Notes under the pieces: model-generated | Told to the model about the DNA's origin: nothing | The model's database searches: none | Seen by the model: only the letters and a program-made list of their open reading frames with translations | Shown: one piece after another, positions 52,285-61,221 of the stretch | Layout of the letters: every line of letters begins with the position of its first letter | How positions within the stretch are numbered: position 1 is the first letter of the stretch | Position numbers and translations under genes: made by a program | Source: Pseudomonas sp. GV071 | Lineage (GTDB): Bacteria; Pseudomonadota; Gammaproteobacteria; Pseudomonadales; Pseudomonadaceae | Assembly (NCBI RefSeq): GCF_003050835.1 | Contig: NZ_QAOJ01000014.1 | Span: forward strand, 62,001 to 126,000 | Reading direction: 5' to 3' | DNA length: 64,000 nucleotides

Positions 52285-52358
52285 TTTTCCCGCCGCCAAC
52301 TACAGTGAACTAACGCGCCGGGTATCGGGCCGTTTGACATTGATCAGCACCCGCACAC

Positions 52359-52387
52359 CTTGAATCCCGAACAATCGGCCTCACTTA
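52359..52387 (+). promoter_or_regulatory. Sigma-32 (heat shock) promoter of clpB
   Basis: CTTGAA (52359-52364), a 14-bp spacer and CCTCACTTA (52379-52387) closely follow the RpoH consensus CTTGAA-N13-15-CCCCATNT, 75 bp upstream of the clpB start. Confidence 0.75.
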
Positions 52388-52461
52388 CTTGAGCATCTCG
52401 GCAGACATTTTTCATTAGGTGCGTTCATTGCGCCGGCTGCCCTCTAAAGGAAGGTAAACCT

Positions 52462-55026
52462 ATGCGTATCGATCGTTTAACCAGCAAATTGCAATTGGCG
52501 TTATCCGACGCCCAATCCCTGGCCGTGGGCATGGACCACGCGGCCATCGAGCCCCTTCACCTGATGCAGGCCCTGCTCGAGCAGCAGGGCGGCTCGATCA
52601 AGTCGCTGCTGATGCAGACCGGTTTCGACGTCAACAGCCTGCGTCAGGCGCTGACCAAAGAGCTCGACCAACTGGGCAAGATCCAGAACCCCACGGGGGA
52701 TGTGAACCTCTCCCAGGACCTGGCGCGCCTGCTCAACCAGGCTGATCGCCTGTCGCAGCAAAAGGGCGACCAATTTATTTCCAGCGAGCTGGTGCTGCTG
52801 GCGGCGCTGGATGACACCACCAAGTTGGGCAAATTGTTGCTCGGCCAGGGCGTCAGCAAAAAGGCCCTGGAAAACGCGGTGAACAACCTGCGTGGCGGCG
52901 ATGCGGTCAACGACCCGAATGTCGAAGAGTCGCGCCAGGCCCTGGACAAATACACCGTCGACCTGACCAAGCGCGCCGAAGAAGGCAAGCTTGATCCGGT
53001 GATCGGCCGTGATGACGAAATTCGCCGCACCATTCAGGTTCTGCAACGCCGGACCAAAAACAACCCGGTGCTGATCGGTGAGCCCGGCGTAGGTAAAACC
53101 GCCATCGCCGAAGGCCTGGCTCAGCGCATCGTCAACGGCGAAGTGCCGGATGGCTTGAAGGACAAACGTCTGCTGTCGCTGGACATGGGCGCGCTGATCG
53201 CCGGGGCCAAGTTCCGCGGCGAGTTCGAGGAGCGCCTGAAAGCGGTGCTTAACGAACTGTCCAAGCAGGAAGGCCGGATCATCCTGTTTATCGACGAACT
53301 GCACACCATGGTCGGCGCCGGTAAAGCCGAGGGCGCGATGGACGCGGGCAATATGCTCAAGCCGTCCCTGGCCCGTGGCGAGCTGCACTGCGTGGGTGCC
53401 ACCACACTGAATGAGTACCGCCAATTCATCGAAAAGGATGCGGCGCTGGAGCGGCGTTTCCAGAAAGTGTTGGTGGAAGAGCCCAGCGAAGAAGACACCA
53501 TCGCCATTCTGCGTGGCCTCAAAGAGCGTTATGAAGTTCACCACAAGGTGGCGATCACCGACGGCGCGATCATTGCCGCGGTCAAGCTTAGCCACCGCTA
53601 CATCACCGACCGTCAACTGCCGGACAAGGCCATCGATTTGATGGATGAGGCCGCCAGCCGCATCCGCATGGAAATCGACTCCAAGCCGGAAGTGCTCGAT
53701 CGTCTCGAGCGCCGCTTGATTCAGCTGAAGGTCGAGCGCGAGGCGCTGAAAAAGGAAAGTGATGATGCTGCACTGAAGCGGTTGGACAAACTGCAGGAAG
53801 ACATCGCCAAGTACGAGCGCGAATACGCCGACCTGGAGGAAATCTGGAAGTCGGAGAAGGCCGAAGTTCAAGGCTCGGCGCAAATCCAACAGAAAATCGA
53901 GCAGGCTCGCCAGGAGCTGGAAGCAGCGCGCCGCCGCAGCGATCTGGAACAGATGGCCAAGCTGCAATACAGCATCATCCCGGATCTGGAACGTAGCCTG
54001 CAGATGGTCGATCAGCATGGCAAAACGGAAAACCAGCTGTTGCGTAGCCGGGTGACTGAGGAAGAAATCGCTGAAGTGGTGTCGAAGTGGACCGGCATTC
54101 CTGTGTCGAAAATGCTCGAAGGCGAGCGAGAAAAACTGCTGAACATGGAAGGCCTGTTGCACCAGCGTGTGATTGGCCAGAACGAGGCGGTTACCGCCGT
54201 GGCAAGCGCCGTGCGGCGCTCCCGTGCTGGCTTGTCCGACCCGGATCGCCCGAGCGGTTCGTTCCTGTTCCTGGGCCCGACCGGCGTGGGTAAAACCGAG
54301 CTGTGCAAAGCCTTGGCCGAGTTCCTCTTTGATACCGAAGAAGCGCTGGTGCGCATCGACATGTCGGAGTTCATGGAGAAACATTCGGTGGCCCGTTTGA
54401 TCGGCGCGCCGCCAGGCTATGTCGGCTACGAAGAGGGTGGTTACCTCACTGAAGCGGTACGCCGTAAGCCGTATTCGGTGGTGCTGCTGGACGAAGTCGA
54501 GAAGGCCCACCCGGATGTGTTCAACGTGTTGCTGCAGGTGTTGGAAGACGGTCGTCTGACCGACAGCCATGGTCGTACCGTGGACTTCCGCAATACGGTG
54601 ATCGTGATGACCTCGAACCTCGGTTCAGCGCAGATTCAGGAATTGGTCGGTGACCAGGAAGCCCAGCGCGCGGCGGTGATGGATGCGGTGAGCAACCACT
54701 TCCGGCCGGAGTTCATCAACCGGATCGACGAAGTGGTGATCTTCGAACCGCTGGCCCGTGATCAGATTGCCGGGATTGCGCGGATTCAGCTGGCGCGCCT
54801 GGATAAACGTCTGGCCGAGCGGGAGCTGAGTCTGGAGTTGAGCGACGAGGCGCTGGATAAGCTGATCGCTGTTGGTTACGACCCGGTGTACGGCGCACGT
54901 CCGTTAAAACGAGCGGTGCAGCGCTGGATCGAAAACCCGTTGGCGCAGCTGATTCTGGGCGGCAAGTTCATGCCCGGTGCGACTGTCACTGGCGTGGTCG
55001 ATGGAGACGAGATCGTTTTCGAATAA
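52462..55026 (+). CDS. clpB: ClpB disaggregase
   Basis: Hexameric AAA+ chaperone that extracts proteins from aggregates with DnaK. 854 residues in the standard order: N domain (about 1-150), first AAA domain with GEPGVGKT near residue 206, coiled-coil middle domain (about 400-525), second AAA domain with GPTGVGKT near residue 605 and DEVEKAHPD, C-terminal oligomerisation region. An internal start for the shorter ClpB form is common in the family but I did not identify it. AAAGGAAGG lies upstream of the ATG; a heat-shock promoter precedes it. Confidence 0.99.
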   Translation: MRIDRLTSKLQLALSDAQSLAVGMDHAAIEPLHLMQALLEQQGGSIKSLLMQTGFDVNSLRQALTKELDQLGKIQNPTGDVNLSQDLARLLNQADRLSQQKGDQFISSELVLLAALDDTTKLGKLLLGQGVSKKALENAVNNLRGGDAVNDPNVEESRQALDKYTVDLTKRAEEGKLDPVIGRDDEIRRTIQVLQRRTKNNPVLIGEPGVGKTAIAEGLAQRIVNGEVPDGLKDKRLLSLDMGALIAGAKFRGEFEERLKAVLNELSKQEGRIILFIDELHTMVGAGKAEGAMDAGNMLKPSLARGELHCVGATTLNEYRQFIEKDAALERRFQKVLVEEPSEEDTIAILRGLKERYEVHHKVAITDGAIIAAVKLSHRYITDRQLPDKAIDLMDEAASRIRMEIDSKPEVLDRLERRLIQLKVEREALKKESDDAALKRLDKLQEDIAKYEREYADLEEIWKSEKAEVQGSAQIQQKIEQARQELEAARRRSDLEQMAKLQYSIIPDLERSLQMVDQHGKTENQLLRSRVTEEEIAEVVSKWTGIPVSKMLEGEREKLLNMEGLLHQRVIGQNEAVTAVASAVRRSRAGLSDPDRPSGSFLFLGPTGVGKTELCKALAEFLFDTEEALVRIDMSEFMEKHSVARLIGAPPGYVGYEEGGYLTEAVRRKPYSVVLLDEVEKAHPDVFNVLLQVLEDGRLTDSHGRTVDFRNTVIVMTSNLGSAQIQELVGDQEAQRAAVMDAVSNHFRPEFINRIDEVVIFEPLARDQIAGIARIQLARLDKRLAERELSLELSDEALDKLIAVGYDPVYGARPLKRAVQRWIENPLAQLILGGKFMPGATVTGVVDGDEIVFE

Positions 55027-55046
55027 TCCGTTCGCCAAGGCAACAA

Positions 55047-55071
55047 AAAGCCCCGCAGATGCGGGGCTTTT
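55047..55071 (+). terminator. Terminator after clpB
   Basis: Stem AAAGCCCCGC/GCGGGGCTTT, loop AGAT, T run; 20 bp after the clpB stop. Confidence 0.92.
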
Positions 55072-55103
55072 TGTTGGGGAACATTTTCGTAGGGGCGCGA
55101 GCC

Positions 55104-55436
55104 CTACAGGCGTTTAAGCAAACCTTCGAGCAGCACGGCCTGGTCTTCCGCCAGATCAATGATGTGAAACCCCGACCAGCAATGCTGGCCGTCGGCACCG
55201 GGCCGGCTCCACAGGCAGTCGGCACCCAGGCGCACTTCGGTCAGGCCTTCCACCGGCGGGTAAGACACCAGCCGGCATTCCAGCAGCGCATCGGCTTCCT
55301 GCGGGCAGTCGCCGAAGATCATGAAGCCTTCTACGGACAGGTCAACCACGCGACCCAGGTGGCGCTCGGTATGCAGGTCGTAAACTTCCAGATGCAGCTC
55401 TGCGGCGTGTCGACTGTGTTGGCGACGATCGTCCAT
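55104..55436 (-). CDS. PilZ-domain c-di-GMP binding protein
   Basis: A 110-residue single-domain PilZ protein. The binding residues are visible: RRQHSR at the N terminus (RxxxR motif) and DLSVEG (D/NxSxxG) near residue 33. It lies 9 bp downstream of the DUF1631 gene on the same strand, so the two are probably co-transcribed, which ties DUF1631 to c-di-GMP signalling by association. Confidence 0.9.
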   Translation of the reverse strand: MDDRRQHSRHAAELHLEVYDLHTERHLGRVVDLSVEGFMIFGDCPQEADALLECRLVSYPPVEGLTEVRLGADCLWSRPGADGQHCWSGFHIIDLAEDQAVLLEGLLKRL

Positions 55437-55445
55437 TACGGCTCC

Positions 55446-57812
55446 TTAACTGTGGTCGGCGCGACCGGTGAAGCGTTGCAACACCCGGTAGATAGCGGTC
55501 AGGGCGCGGTCCACCAGAGGGGCCCCGCGTTCCGTTTGGAGGATGCGAACCAAACCTTGTTCCATCTCGTTGGCTAAAATTGTCAGCGGTTTGATCGCCA
55601 CACGCTGACCGCTGTGGTCAACGAACATGTAGTTGTGGGTGGTGGGGCTGAACCATGACAGCTTCAGGTTGCGCACCTGTGCACCGTCGACAAATTCAAA
55701 CCAGGTACCAAACTCGATCCGTCCCAACTCCTTGGCAATCAGCTGCGCCTTGTAAGACAAGCCAGACGCTTGCGGCGCTGAACTCACCAAGTCGGCATCT
55801 TCGCCGAGCATGGCGCCCAGGGGGCTTTCCGGCAGCACCGGGTTGAGCTTGGCGGCCACTTGCGGTTGTTTGGCTTGCACGGCGTGCTGACAGGCGACGA
55901 TGTCTTGCAGCAGGCGGCGGATACCGTCTTCGTGATAGCCGCCGAGAATTTCCAGGCCTTTGCGCAGGTCTTCCAGCAGTTGCACGCGAATGCTCTGCAA
56001 GCGTTCCTGGCCAGTGGCGTTCAGCGGTGTGCTACTCCAGGCCAATTGCTCGGCCACTTCGCTGTAGCGCAGCCATTCGTCACTGCGTTCACCGTGGCGC
56101 AGCAGCACGAACACCAGGGCATCGGTCCAGGTCAGTTCAAGGAAGTTGCGAATCAGCGGCGGCGGCTGGCGGTTGGCCAGGGCGCGGGCAATGATGTCCA
56201 CCGCTTGTTGGCGGGCACCGAGCAGCTTGTCGCGGCCTTTAGCCGCTTCGACGGCGCGGCGTTCACGCAGGGCCACCTTGTGTTGCAGGTTGGTGGTGAA
56301 CTCGTTGAACTCTTCCAGCAGGCTGTCGAACAGCTTGAGGTCGCCGTCGAAACCCTGGATGACGCGCTCCACCACCCAGTGAATTTTCGCCAGCAGGCCG
56401 CGGTCGTCTTCTTCGCCGCCGTACAGCACACCGGCCTGGGCCATGGCATTGAGCAGGCGACGAGCCGGGTGGTGGTGCTGGGTGAACAGCGCCTTGTCCA
56501 GCAACGCCACTTTCAGGTACGGCGTGTGCAGGTGGGAGAGGGCGGTTTTGCAATTGTCTGGCAGGTTTTCATCATCAAGGATGAAGTCGAACAGCATGCC
56601 CACGAGGTCGATGACATCGGCTTCCTGGTCCGACAGCTTTTGCTGGCCGGGCAGGCTGCTATGGGTTTCCAGTTGCTGTTGCAGGTCGACCTTGAAGTCT
56701 TCCACGTGTTGCGGGCGTTGCAGGCGCTGGGAAAAATCCAGCGCCGATTGCTGCTGCAAACGGTTCAGCGCTTCGAGCAGGTCGCTGGCTGCGTAGGTGC
56801 GCGTGGCGCCCTGCGGCGCGAAGCTGGCGATACTGCGAGTGCCGCCGAGCAGCGGTGCATCGACATTGTAGTGGCGCCGTTCGCCAAGCAAGGCCGCCAG
56901 GCTGCTGAATAGCGCAACAGGGTCGGTGGGCTCGGGGCCGGAGGCGTCAAACGGCACACGCGGTGTTTCGGCGTTGGGTGCTGCCGGGGTGTTTCCCGTT
57001 GCTGGCGCGCTGGCCGGTTGCGGCGTTGCGGCGCGCGGTGCTTCTGCGGCTGGCTCGGCGGGTGCCGTTTCTCGTGGCGTGGTTGGTGCGCGGCGGGCAT
57101 CGGGTGTGCGTTGTGGCGCGTATTTCAAATTCGGCAGTACGCCGGCATCGATCAGGCGCTGGTTCATCGCTTCATACAGGCGGTCGAGGCTCTGCATGAC
57201 GTGGCGATCGAACAGCATATAAAGGATGGTTTTGATCTGAGGGGGAAACGGCGTGGGTGCCAGCGCTTCGCGGAAGGCCTGGGCGATGGCACGCGGGCCG
57301 AACGGATTGCTGTCCTCGCCCAGCTTTTGACCATTGTTCAACACCGCCAGGCGTTGCTCTAGGGCAAACAGCGGTTCGGCGCAGCGGGCCTTGACCCGGC
57401 TGACCATATTGGTGACCTGCAGGCTCTCTTCGTAATCTTCGTTCTGAATCAACGACAGGTCTTCGGCGCGCAGGCCGTCAGCACTCTTCTCGGGTTCGAG
57501 GGTGCCTTCAAGAAAGTTGGAAAAATTCTGCGCCACACGCTGGTGGTAGCTGCGTTCGATCTGCGGACGCTGTCGACGAATTTCGCGCATGTTGTCGAAG
57601 AACAACGATTGCACTTTGTTGTTCTCGGCTTTCTCCGCGCATTCGAACAACGTGTCATCAACCTGGCCGAAAACCCCGGTGAGGTGTTCGGCCAAACGAT
57701 TCATCGCGAGCTTGCGGCAACCCTGCACCAGTTCACCAAAGCGCGGCTGAATACCGCGACTGGCAAGCGTCTGGTTAGTTCGAGGTAGTGGGGGTATGTC
57801 CTGCGTGCTCAT
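55446..57812 (-). CDS. DUF1631 family protein
   Basis: A 788-residue soluble protein of unknown function; family recognised from SRGIQPRFGELVQGCRKLAMNR-like N terminus and the later HHPARRLLNAMAQAG segment. A Pro/Ala-rich linker (about residues 230-285) divides the two halves. Database records sometimes name such proteins thymidine phosphorylase; no phosphorylase motif is present here, so that name should not be used. Pairing with the PilZ gene is its best functional clue. Confidence 0.88.
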   Translation of the reverse strand: MSTQDIPPLPRTNQTLASRGIQPRFGELVQGCRKLAMNRLAEHLTGVFGQVDDTLFECAEKAENNKVQSLFFDNMREIRRQRPQIERSYHQRVAQNFSNFLEGTLEPEKSADGLRAEDLSLIQNEDYEESLQVTNMVSRVKARCAEPLFALEQRLAVLNNGQKLGEDSNPFGPRAIAQAFREALAPTPFPPQIKTILYMLFDRHVMQSLDRLYEAMNQRLIDAGVLPNLKYAPQRTPDARRAPTTPRETAPAEPAAEAPRAATPQPASAPATGNTPAAPNAETPRVPFDASGPEPTDPVALFSSLAALLGERRHYNVDAPLLGGTRSIASFAPQGATRTYAASDLLEALNRLQQQSALDFSQRLQRPQHVEDFKVDLQQQLETHSSLPGQQKLSDQEADVIDLVGMLFDFILDDENLPDNCKTALSHLHTPYLKVALLDKALFTQHHHPARRLLNAMAQAGVLYGGEEDDRGLLAKIHWVVERVIQGFDGDLKLFDSLLEEFNEFTTNLQHKVALRERRAVEAAKGRDKLLGARQQAVDIIARALANRQPPPLIRNFLELTWTDALVFVLLRHGERSDEWLRYSEVAEQLAWSSTPLNATGQERLQSIRVQLLEDLRKGLEILGGYHEDGIRRLLQDIVACQHAVQAKQPQVAAKLNPVLPESPLGAMLGEDADLVSSAPQASGLSYKAQLIAKELGRIEFGTWFEFVDGAQVRNLKLSWFSPTTHNYMFVDHSGQRVAIKPLTILANEMEQGLVRILQTERGAPLVDRALTAIYRVLQRFTGRADHS

Positions 57813-57927
57813 GGACTGTCCTGTTCAAGCCGGCCGGCTTATGCATCCTGCAGCGATCATATCTCAGGCAAACACAGAGTGGCGATCACGTTGCTGCAAA
57901 TCATTGTCTTAAAAGCTATTTAGGGGG

Positions 57928-57955
57928 TTGACAGGGTTTCGAATATCCTTAAAAT
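57928..57955 (+). promoter_or_regulatory. Strong sigma-70 promoter of the tRNA operon
   Basis: Perfect TTGACA (57928-57933), 16-bp spacer, TAAAAT (57950-57955) and a GC-rich discriminator GCAGCGCC, typical of stringently controlled stable RNA genes. Confidence 0.85.
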
Positions 57956-58017
57956 GCAGCGCCTCGATACGGCAAATGCCTAACAGCAAATGACGTAGAG
58001 AGATGGAAGCAAGTAGT

Positions 58018-58093
58018 TCCGCGATAGCTCAGTCGGTAGAGCAAATGACTGTTAATCATTGGGTCCCAGGTTCGAGTCCTGGTCGCGGAGCCA
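58018..58093 (+). tRNA. tRNA-Asn (GTT)
   Basis: 76 nt folding as a full cloverleaf: acceptor TCCGCGA/TCGCGGA, D arm GCTC-GAGC, anticodon loop CTGTTAA with GTT, T arm with GTTCGAGTC, encoded CCA. First of three tRNA genes in one operon. Confidence 0.98.
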
Positions 58094-58103
58094 ATCTTTC
58101 AAC

Positions 58104-58180
58104 CGGGGTATAGCGCAGTCCGGTAGCGCGCCTGCTTTGGGAGCAGGATGTCAGGAGTTCGAATCCCCTTACCCCGACCA
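58104..58180 (+). tRNA. tRNA-Pro (TGG)
   Basis: 77 nt with acceptor CGGGGTA/TACCCCG, anticodon loop TTTGGGA carrying TGG, T loop GTTCGAATC and encoded CCA. 10 bp after tRNA-Asn. Confidence 0.97.
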
Positions 58181-58185
58181 TTTTT

Positions 58186-58261
58186 GGGTCGTTAGCTCAG
58201 TTGGTAGAGCAGTTGGCTTTTAACCAATTGGTCGTAGGTTCGAGTCCCACACGACCCACCA
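58186..58261 (+). tRNA. tRNA-Lys (TTT)
   Basis: 76 nt with acceptor GGGTCGT/ACGACCC, anticodon loop CTTTTAA carrying TTT, T loop GTTCGAGTC and encoded CCA. 5 bp after tRNA-Pro. Confidence 0.98.
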
Positions 58262-58332
58262 TTTTTGGCTCTTGATGTTTAAAGAGTTAAATCTTAGGAG
58301 AAACGTTGAAAGACGGAGTATCCAACAAAAAA

Positions 58333-58356
58333 GGCGCCCTTCGGGGCGCCTTTTTT
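58333..58356 (+). terminator. Terminator of the tRNA operon
   Basis: Stem GGCGCCC/GGGCGCC with TTCG loop and six T residues, 71 bp after tRNA-Lys. Confidence 0.92.
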
Positions 58357-58381
58357 GTTTGTGCGTTTTTTGCTGTCGTAG

Positions 58382-58438
58382 GGTGTGCTTCGCGCACCAA
58401 GCGATCCCACATAAATCGCTTGGTGCGCGAAGCGCACC
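58382..58438. repeat. 24-bp inverted repeat between tRNA operon and ndh
   Basis: Arms 58382-58405 and 58415-58438 are complementary with one mismatch, separated by 9 bp. Each arm itself holds a smaller palindrome (GTGCTTCGCGCAC-like). This resembles a REPIN of a different family from the GTAGGAGCG type, and could terminate ndh on the minus strand. Confidence 0.7.
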
Positions 58439-58454
58439 TTACAAAAGCGCAGTG

Positions 58455-59756
58455 TTAATGCAGCTTGAGGCGCGGTTCAGTGCCGCGGCCGATGCGGTCG
58501 CTGAGCATCAGCATCAGGGTGCGAAAAACGCCGTAGAGGGCCATCTGGTGCATGCGGTAAAGCGACACATAAAACATCCGCGCCAACCAGCCCTCCAGCA
58601 TCACACTGCCTGTCAGATTGCCCATCAGGTTGCCGACGGCAGAGAAACTTGCCAACGAAATCAGCGAACCATAATCGCGGTAGCGGTAGGTCGGCAGCGC
58701 CTTGCCTTCAATTCGCAGCTTCAACGATTTGGCCAGCAGCGATGCTTGCTGGTGCGCAGCCTGCGCGCGCGGCGGTACGTTGCGGCCGTCTTCTCCCGGT
58801 TGCGGGCAGGCGGCGCAATCACCAAAGGCGAAGATATTATCGTCGCGTGTGGTCTGCAAAGTAGGGCGCACCTGCAACTGGTTGATGCGGTTGCTTTCCA
58901 GGCCGTCTAGTTCCTTGAGAAAGTCCGGAGCACGAATGCCGGCCGCCCAGACCTTGAGGCTCGCCGGAATATCCTGGCCTTGCGCGGTCTTCAGGCTGTC
59001 GCGGGTAACCTCGCTGACGGCGGCGTTGGTAAGCACTGTGACGCCGAGTTTTTCCAGGGTTTTATGCACCGGCTGGCCGATGCGCTCGGGCAGCGCTGGT
59101 AGTACGCGCGGGCCAGCTTCAATCAAGGTGATGCGCATATTTTCCGGCTTGATGCTGTCCAGGCCATAGGCCGCCAGCTCATGGGCAGCGTGGTGCAGCT
59201 CGGCTGCCAGCTCGACGCCAGTCGCACCGGCGCCAACGATGGCCACGCTGATCTGCTCGGCACGCTCAGTCTGGTTGGCGTGGGCACGCATGTAGTGGTT
59301 GAGCAATTGCCGGTGGAAACGTTCGGCTTGTACGCGGGTATCGAGAAACAGGCAGTGCTCTGCCGCGCCGGGGGTGCCGAAATCATTGGTGGTACTGCCG
59401 ACGGCGATCACCAAGGTGTCGTAGTCCAGCGTGCGCGCGGGCACCAGCTCCTCGCCCTGTTCATCCAGGGTGGCCGACAGTTGAATTCGTTTCGCGTTGC
59501 GGTCCAACCCTTCCATGCGCCCCAACTGGAACTCGAAGTGGTTCCACTTGGCCTGGGCGACATAGTTGAGCTCGTCTTCCGACGAGTTCAACGAGCCAGC
59601 CGCCACTTCGTGCAGCAGCGGTTTCCAGATGTGGGTGAGGTTGGCATCGACCAGGGTGACGCGCGCCAGGTCGCGTTTACCCAGGGTCTTACCCAGGCGG
59701 GTAGCAAGCTCCAAGCCGCCGGCTCCGCCGCCGACAATAATGATGCGATGGGACAT
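58455..59756 (-). CDS. ndh: Type II NADH dehydrogenase (non-proton-pumping)
   Basis: A 433-residue peripheral membrane flavoprotein passing electrons from NADH to quinone. FAD-binding RIIIVGGGAGGLELATRLG at the N terminus, NADH-binding VAIVGAGATGVELAAELHH near residue 165, and the second FAD contact IFAFGDCAACPQPG near residue 305. The C-terminal part is rich in aromatic and hydrophobic residues with basic ends, as in Ndh membrane anchoring helices. Other FAD oxidoreductases of this fold are less likely. Confidence 0.92.
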   Translation of the reverse strand: MSHRIIIVGGGAGGLELATRLGKTLGKRDLARVTLVDANLTHIWKPLLHEVAAGSLNSSEDELNYVAQAKWNHFEFQLGRMEGLDRNAKRIQLSATLDEQGEELVPARTLDYDTLVIAVGSTTNDFGTPGAAEHCLFLDTRVQAERFHRQLLNHYMRAHANQTERAEQISVAIVGAGATGVELAAELHHAAHELAAYGLDSIKPENMRITLIEAGPRVLPALPERIGQPVHKTLEKLGVTVLTNAAVSEVTRDSLKTAQGQDIPASLKVWAAGIRAPDFLKELDGLESNRINQLQVRPTLQTTRDDNIFAFGDCAACPQPGEDGRNVPPRAQAAHQQASLLAKSLKLRIEGKALPTYRYRDYGSLISLASFSAVGNLMGNLTGSVMLEGWLARMFYVSLYRMHQMALYGVFRTLMLMLSDRIGRGTEPRLKLH

Positions 59757-59819
59757 GGTGAGATCTCATAAGGCTTTCAGGGATTCGCGGGAAAGCCGGC
59801 AAGGCGAGCGCGAAGCAGC

Positions 59820-59993
59820 TCATAGCACTAACCGGCTGAGTAAACGGCTAAGTAGGCCCAGGCCGATGACCGAGGCCAACACAATGAAGAGGAGAAACCA
59901 CGGACGAAACGGCCGCCGCTCGACTTGATGCTGCGGCGCGCTGAGGTACTGGTCGACGCGTTGTTGGTCGTCAGGACTGAGTCGGCTGGTCAT
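59820..59993 (-). CDS. DUF3094 small membrane protein
   Basis: 57 residues from ATG 59993 (MTSRLSPDDQQRVDQYLSAP), with one C-terminal membrane segment (WFLLFIVLASVIGLGLLSRLL). Family recognised as DUF3094, found next to ndh in Pseudomonas. Function unknown. Confidence 0.85.
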   Translation of the reverse strand: MTSRLSPDDQQRVDQYLSAPQHQVERRPFRPWFLLFIVLASVIGLGLLSRLLSRLVL

Positions 59994-60034
59994 GGCAGGC
60001 CTCGTGTGGGATGAAAGCATTCTAGTCGTCGGAT

Positions 60035-60529
60035 TTAGTCTGGCTCAACGTAAAGCGTGTCGTGCAAGCGAATAATCCCGCTTTCCAGCACCCGCGCGGT
60101 AATGCCGCCGTGGCCACGCGCGGCCTGAAAGGTGCCGCGCCCCAAACGTTGTTCCAGGCGGGCGCAGGGCTGGCACCAGCCGGTGGTTTCCAGCAGCGCC
60201 TGGCCGAGACGAAAGCGCCGGTTCTTCAAGCTGAATAAATTGATGCCGCTCACGGCGATGTTGCGGCGCATATCGGCCGGGGTGATCGCTTGCTCGGCAG
60301 GCCGCCCTAACAACGCACTGATCACCGCCAGGTGTTCCCATTGAATCAGCGTCACTTGCCGCGCGTTGCGTGGGCCGGGGCGGGTGTGATCGCCGGTCAA
60401 TCCCGCTTCGCGCCGCGCTTCTACAGCATCCAGCGTAAGCATCGGTTCCCGCGACACAGGGCGCACGCCAATCCAGCGAACCTCGCCCTGTTGCGGTACG
60501 TCGGCGATCAGTTCCAGCAATTGGCTCAT
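60035..60529 (-). CDS. MOSC domain protein
   Basis: 164 residues covering a single MOSC domain, the sulfur-carrier domain of molybdenum-cofactor sulfurases. The conserved cysteine is visible in TGWCQPCARLE, along with GDHTRPGPRNARQVTLIQWEHL. It lacks the N-terminal sulfurase domain, so it is a standalone member. ATG overlaps the DUF1780 stop. Confidence 0.92.
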   Translation of the reverse strand: MSQLLELIADVPQQGEVRWIGVRPVSREPMLTLDAVEARREAGLTGDHTRPGPRNARQVTLIQWEHLAVISALLGRPAEQAITPADMRRNIAVSGINLFSLKNRRFRLGQALLETTGWCQPCARLEQRLGRGTFQAARGHGGITARVLESGIIRLHDTLYVEPD

Positions 60530-61155
60530 AGGCTGATTCCAATATCCAGCAGCACGGTGCGGCCGAGGTTGATGCGCAAAAAGTCCGGCGCCGTCGGGTG
60601 AGCAAACAATACTCGGGCGAAGTTCGGTCCTAACAAAGACAGCGAGCGCCAGCCCTGGTGCAGAAATTCGGTGGGCGGTGGAAAGGCGCTGTTGAAGTCG
60701 GTGATCTCGCGCTTGAGGTTGACGTAGGCGAGCATGTCCAAGTTGGCCACGTCGATATTACGTTCGCGGTAGCTGGCGGTTTTCTTGCGCAGTGTTGGCG
60801 CCAGGCGGTTGTGCAGCTCGGCGGCGCGGATCTTTCGTGGGTGCGCTTCGTGCTCGACCAGTTGGCTGAGGGAATAGGCGTTGCGCCGTCGTTCCAGCTC
60901 CTGGCGCCACTCGTCATTCAGGCGCCGGCCTTCGTCGAGGACAAAAAACACCTCGAAATGCGCGTCATGAAACAGCACGTCGGGCGGGTCCTGGCTGGCG
61001 GCGCTGAACTCCTCCAGGCGGTGCGGCACGTTCAGCGCCTGTAAAAAACGTCGGCAAACCCAACGCTCCCGCTCCCATTTCTGTGCATTGGAGAGCAGCG
61101 CATTGGCCTGTTCGGCTTGATCGGTCAGTAGACGCAGGTACTCAGAATCATCCAT
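60526..61155 (-). CDS. DUF1780 protein
   Basis: 209 residues from ATG 61155 (MDDSEYLRLLTDQAEQAN). Soluble, with PPDVLFHDAHFEVFFVLDEGRRLNDEWR near residue 58, a pattern seen in PD-(D/E)xK-like folds; family members have been suggested to be endonuclease-related. Co-transcribed with the MOSC gene by overlap. Divergent from the GNAT gene with only 66 bp between starts. Confidence 0.85.
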   Translation of the reverse strand: MDDSEYLRLLTDQAEQANALLSNAQKWERERWVCRRFLQALNVPHRLEEFSAASQDPPDVLFHDAHFEVFFVLDEGRRLNDEWRQELERRRNAYSLSQLVEHEAHPRKIRAAELHNRLAPTLRKKTASYRERNIDVANLDMLAYVNLKREITDFNSAFPPPTEFLHQGWRSLSLLGPNFARVLFAHPTAPDFLRINLGRTVLLDIGISL

Positions 61156-61221
61156 GCCTGCAAGCTTAGCCCGCCGACGAGGCCGGTGTAGACTGCGTTT
61201 TCGTCCAGGCTGGAGCCCGCT

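Noticed and set aside
52501..54570. 689-codon open frame opposite clpB
   Set aside because: Pure shadow of clpB; composition is typical of antisense frames in GC-rich genes.
55089..55107. Short palindrome GTAGGGG/CCCTAC overlapping the PilZ gene end
   Set aside because: Only about six base pairs, overlaps the stop region, and no T run on either strand; too weak to call.
55446..57812. Naming the DUF1631 gene as thymidine phosphorylase
   Set aside because: The protein lacks the phosphate-binding and glycine-rich motifs clearly seen in the real DeoA at 5399-6721.
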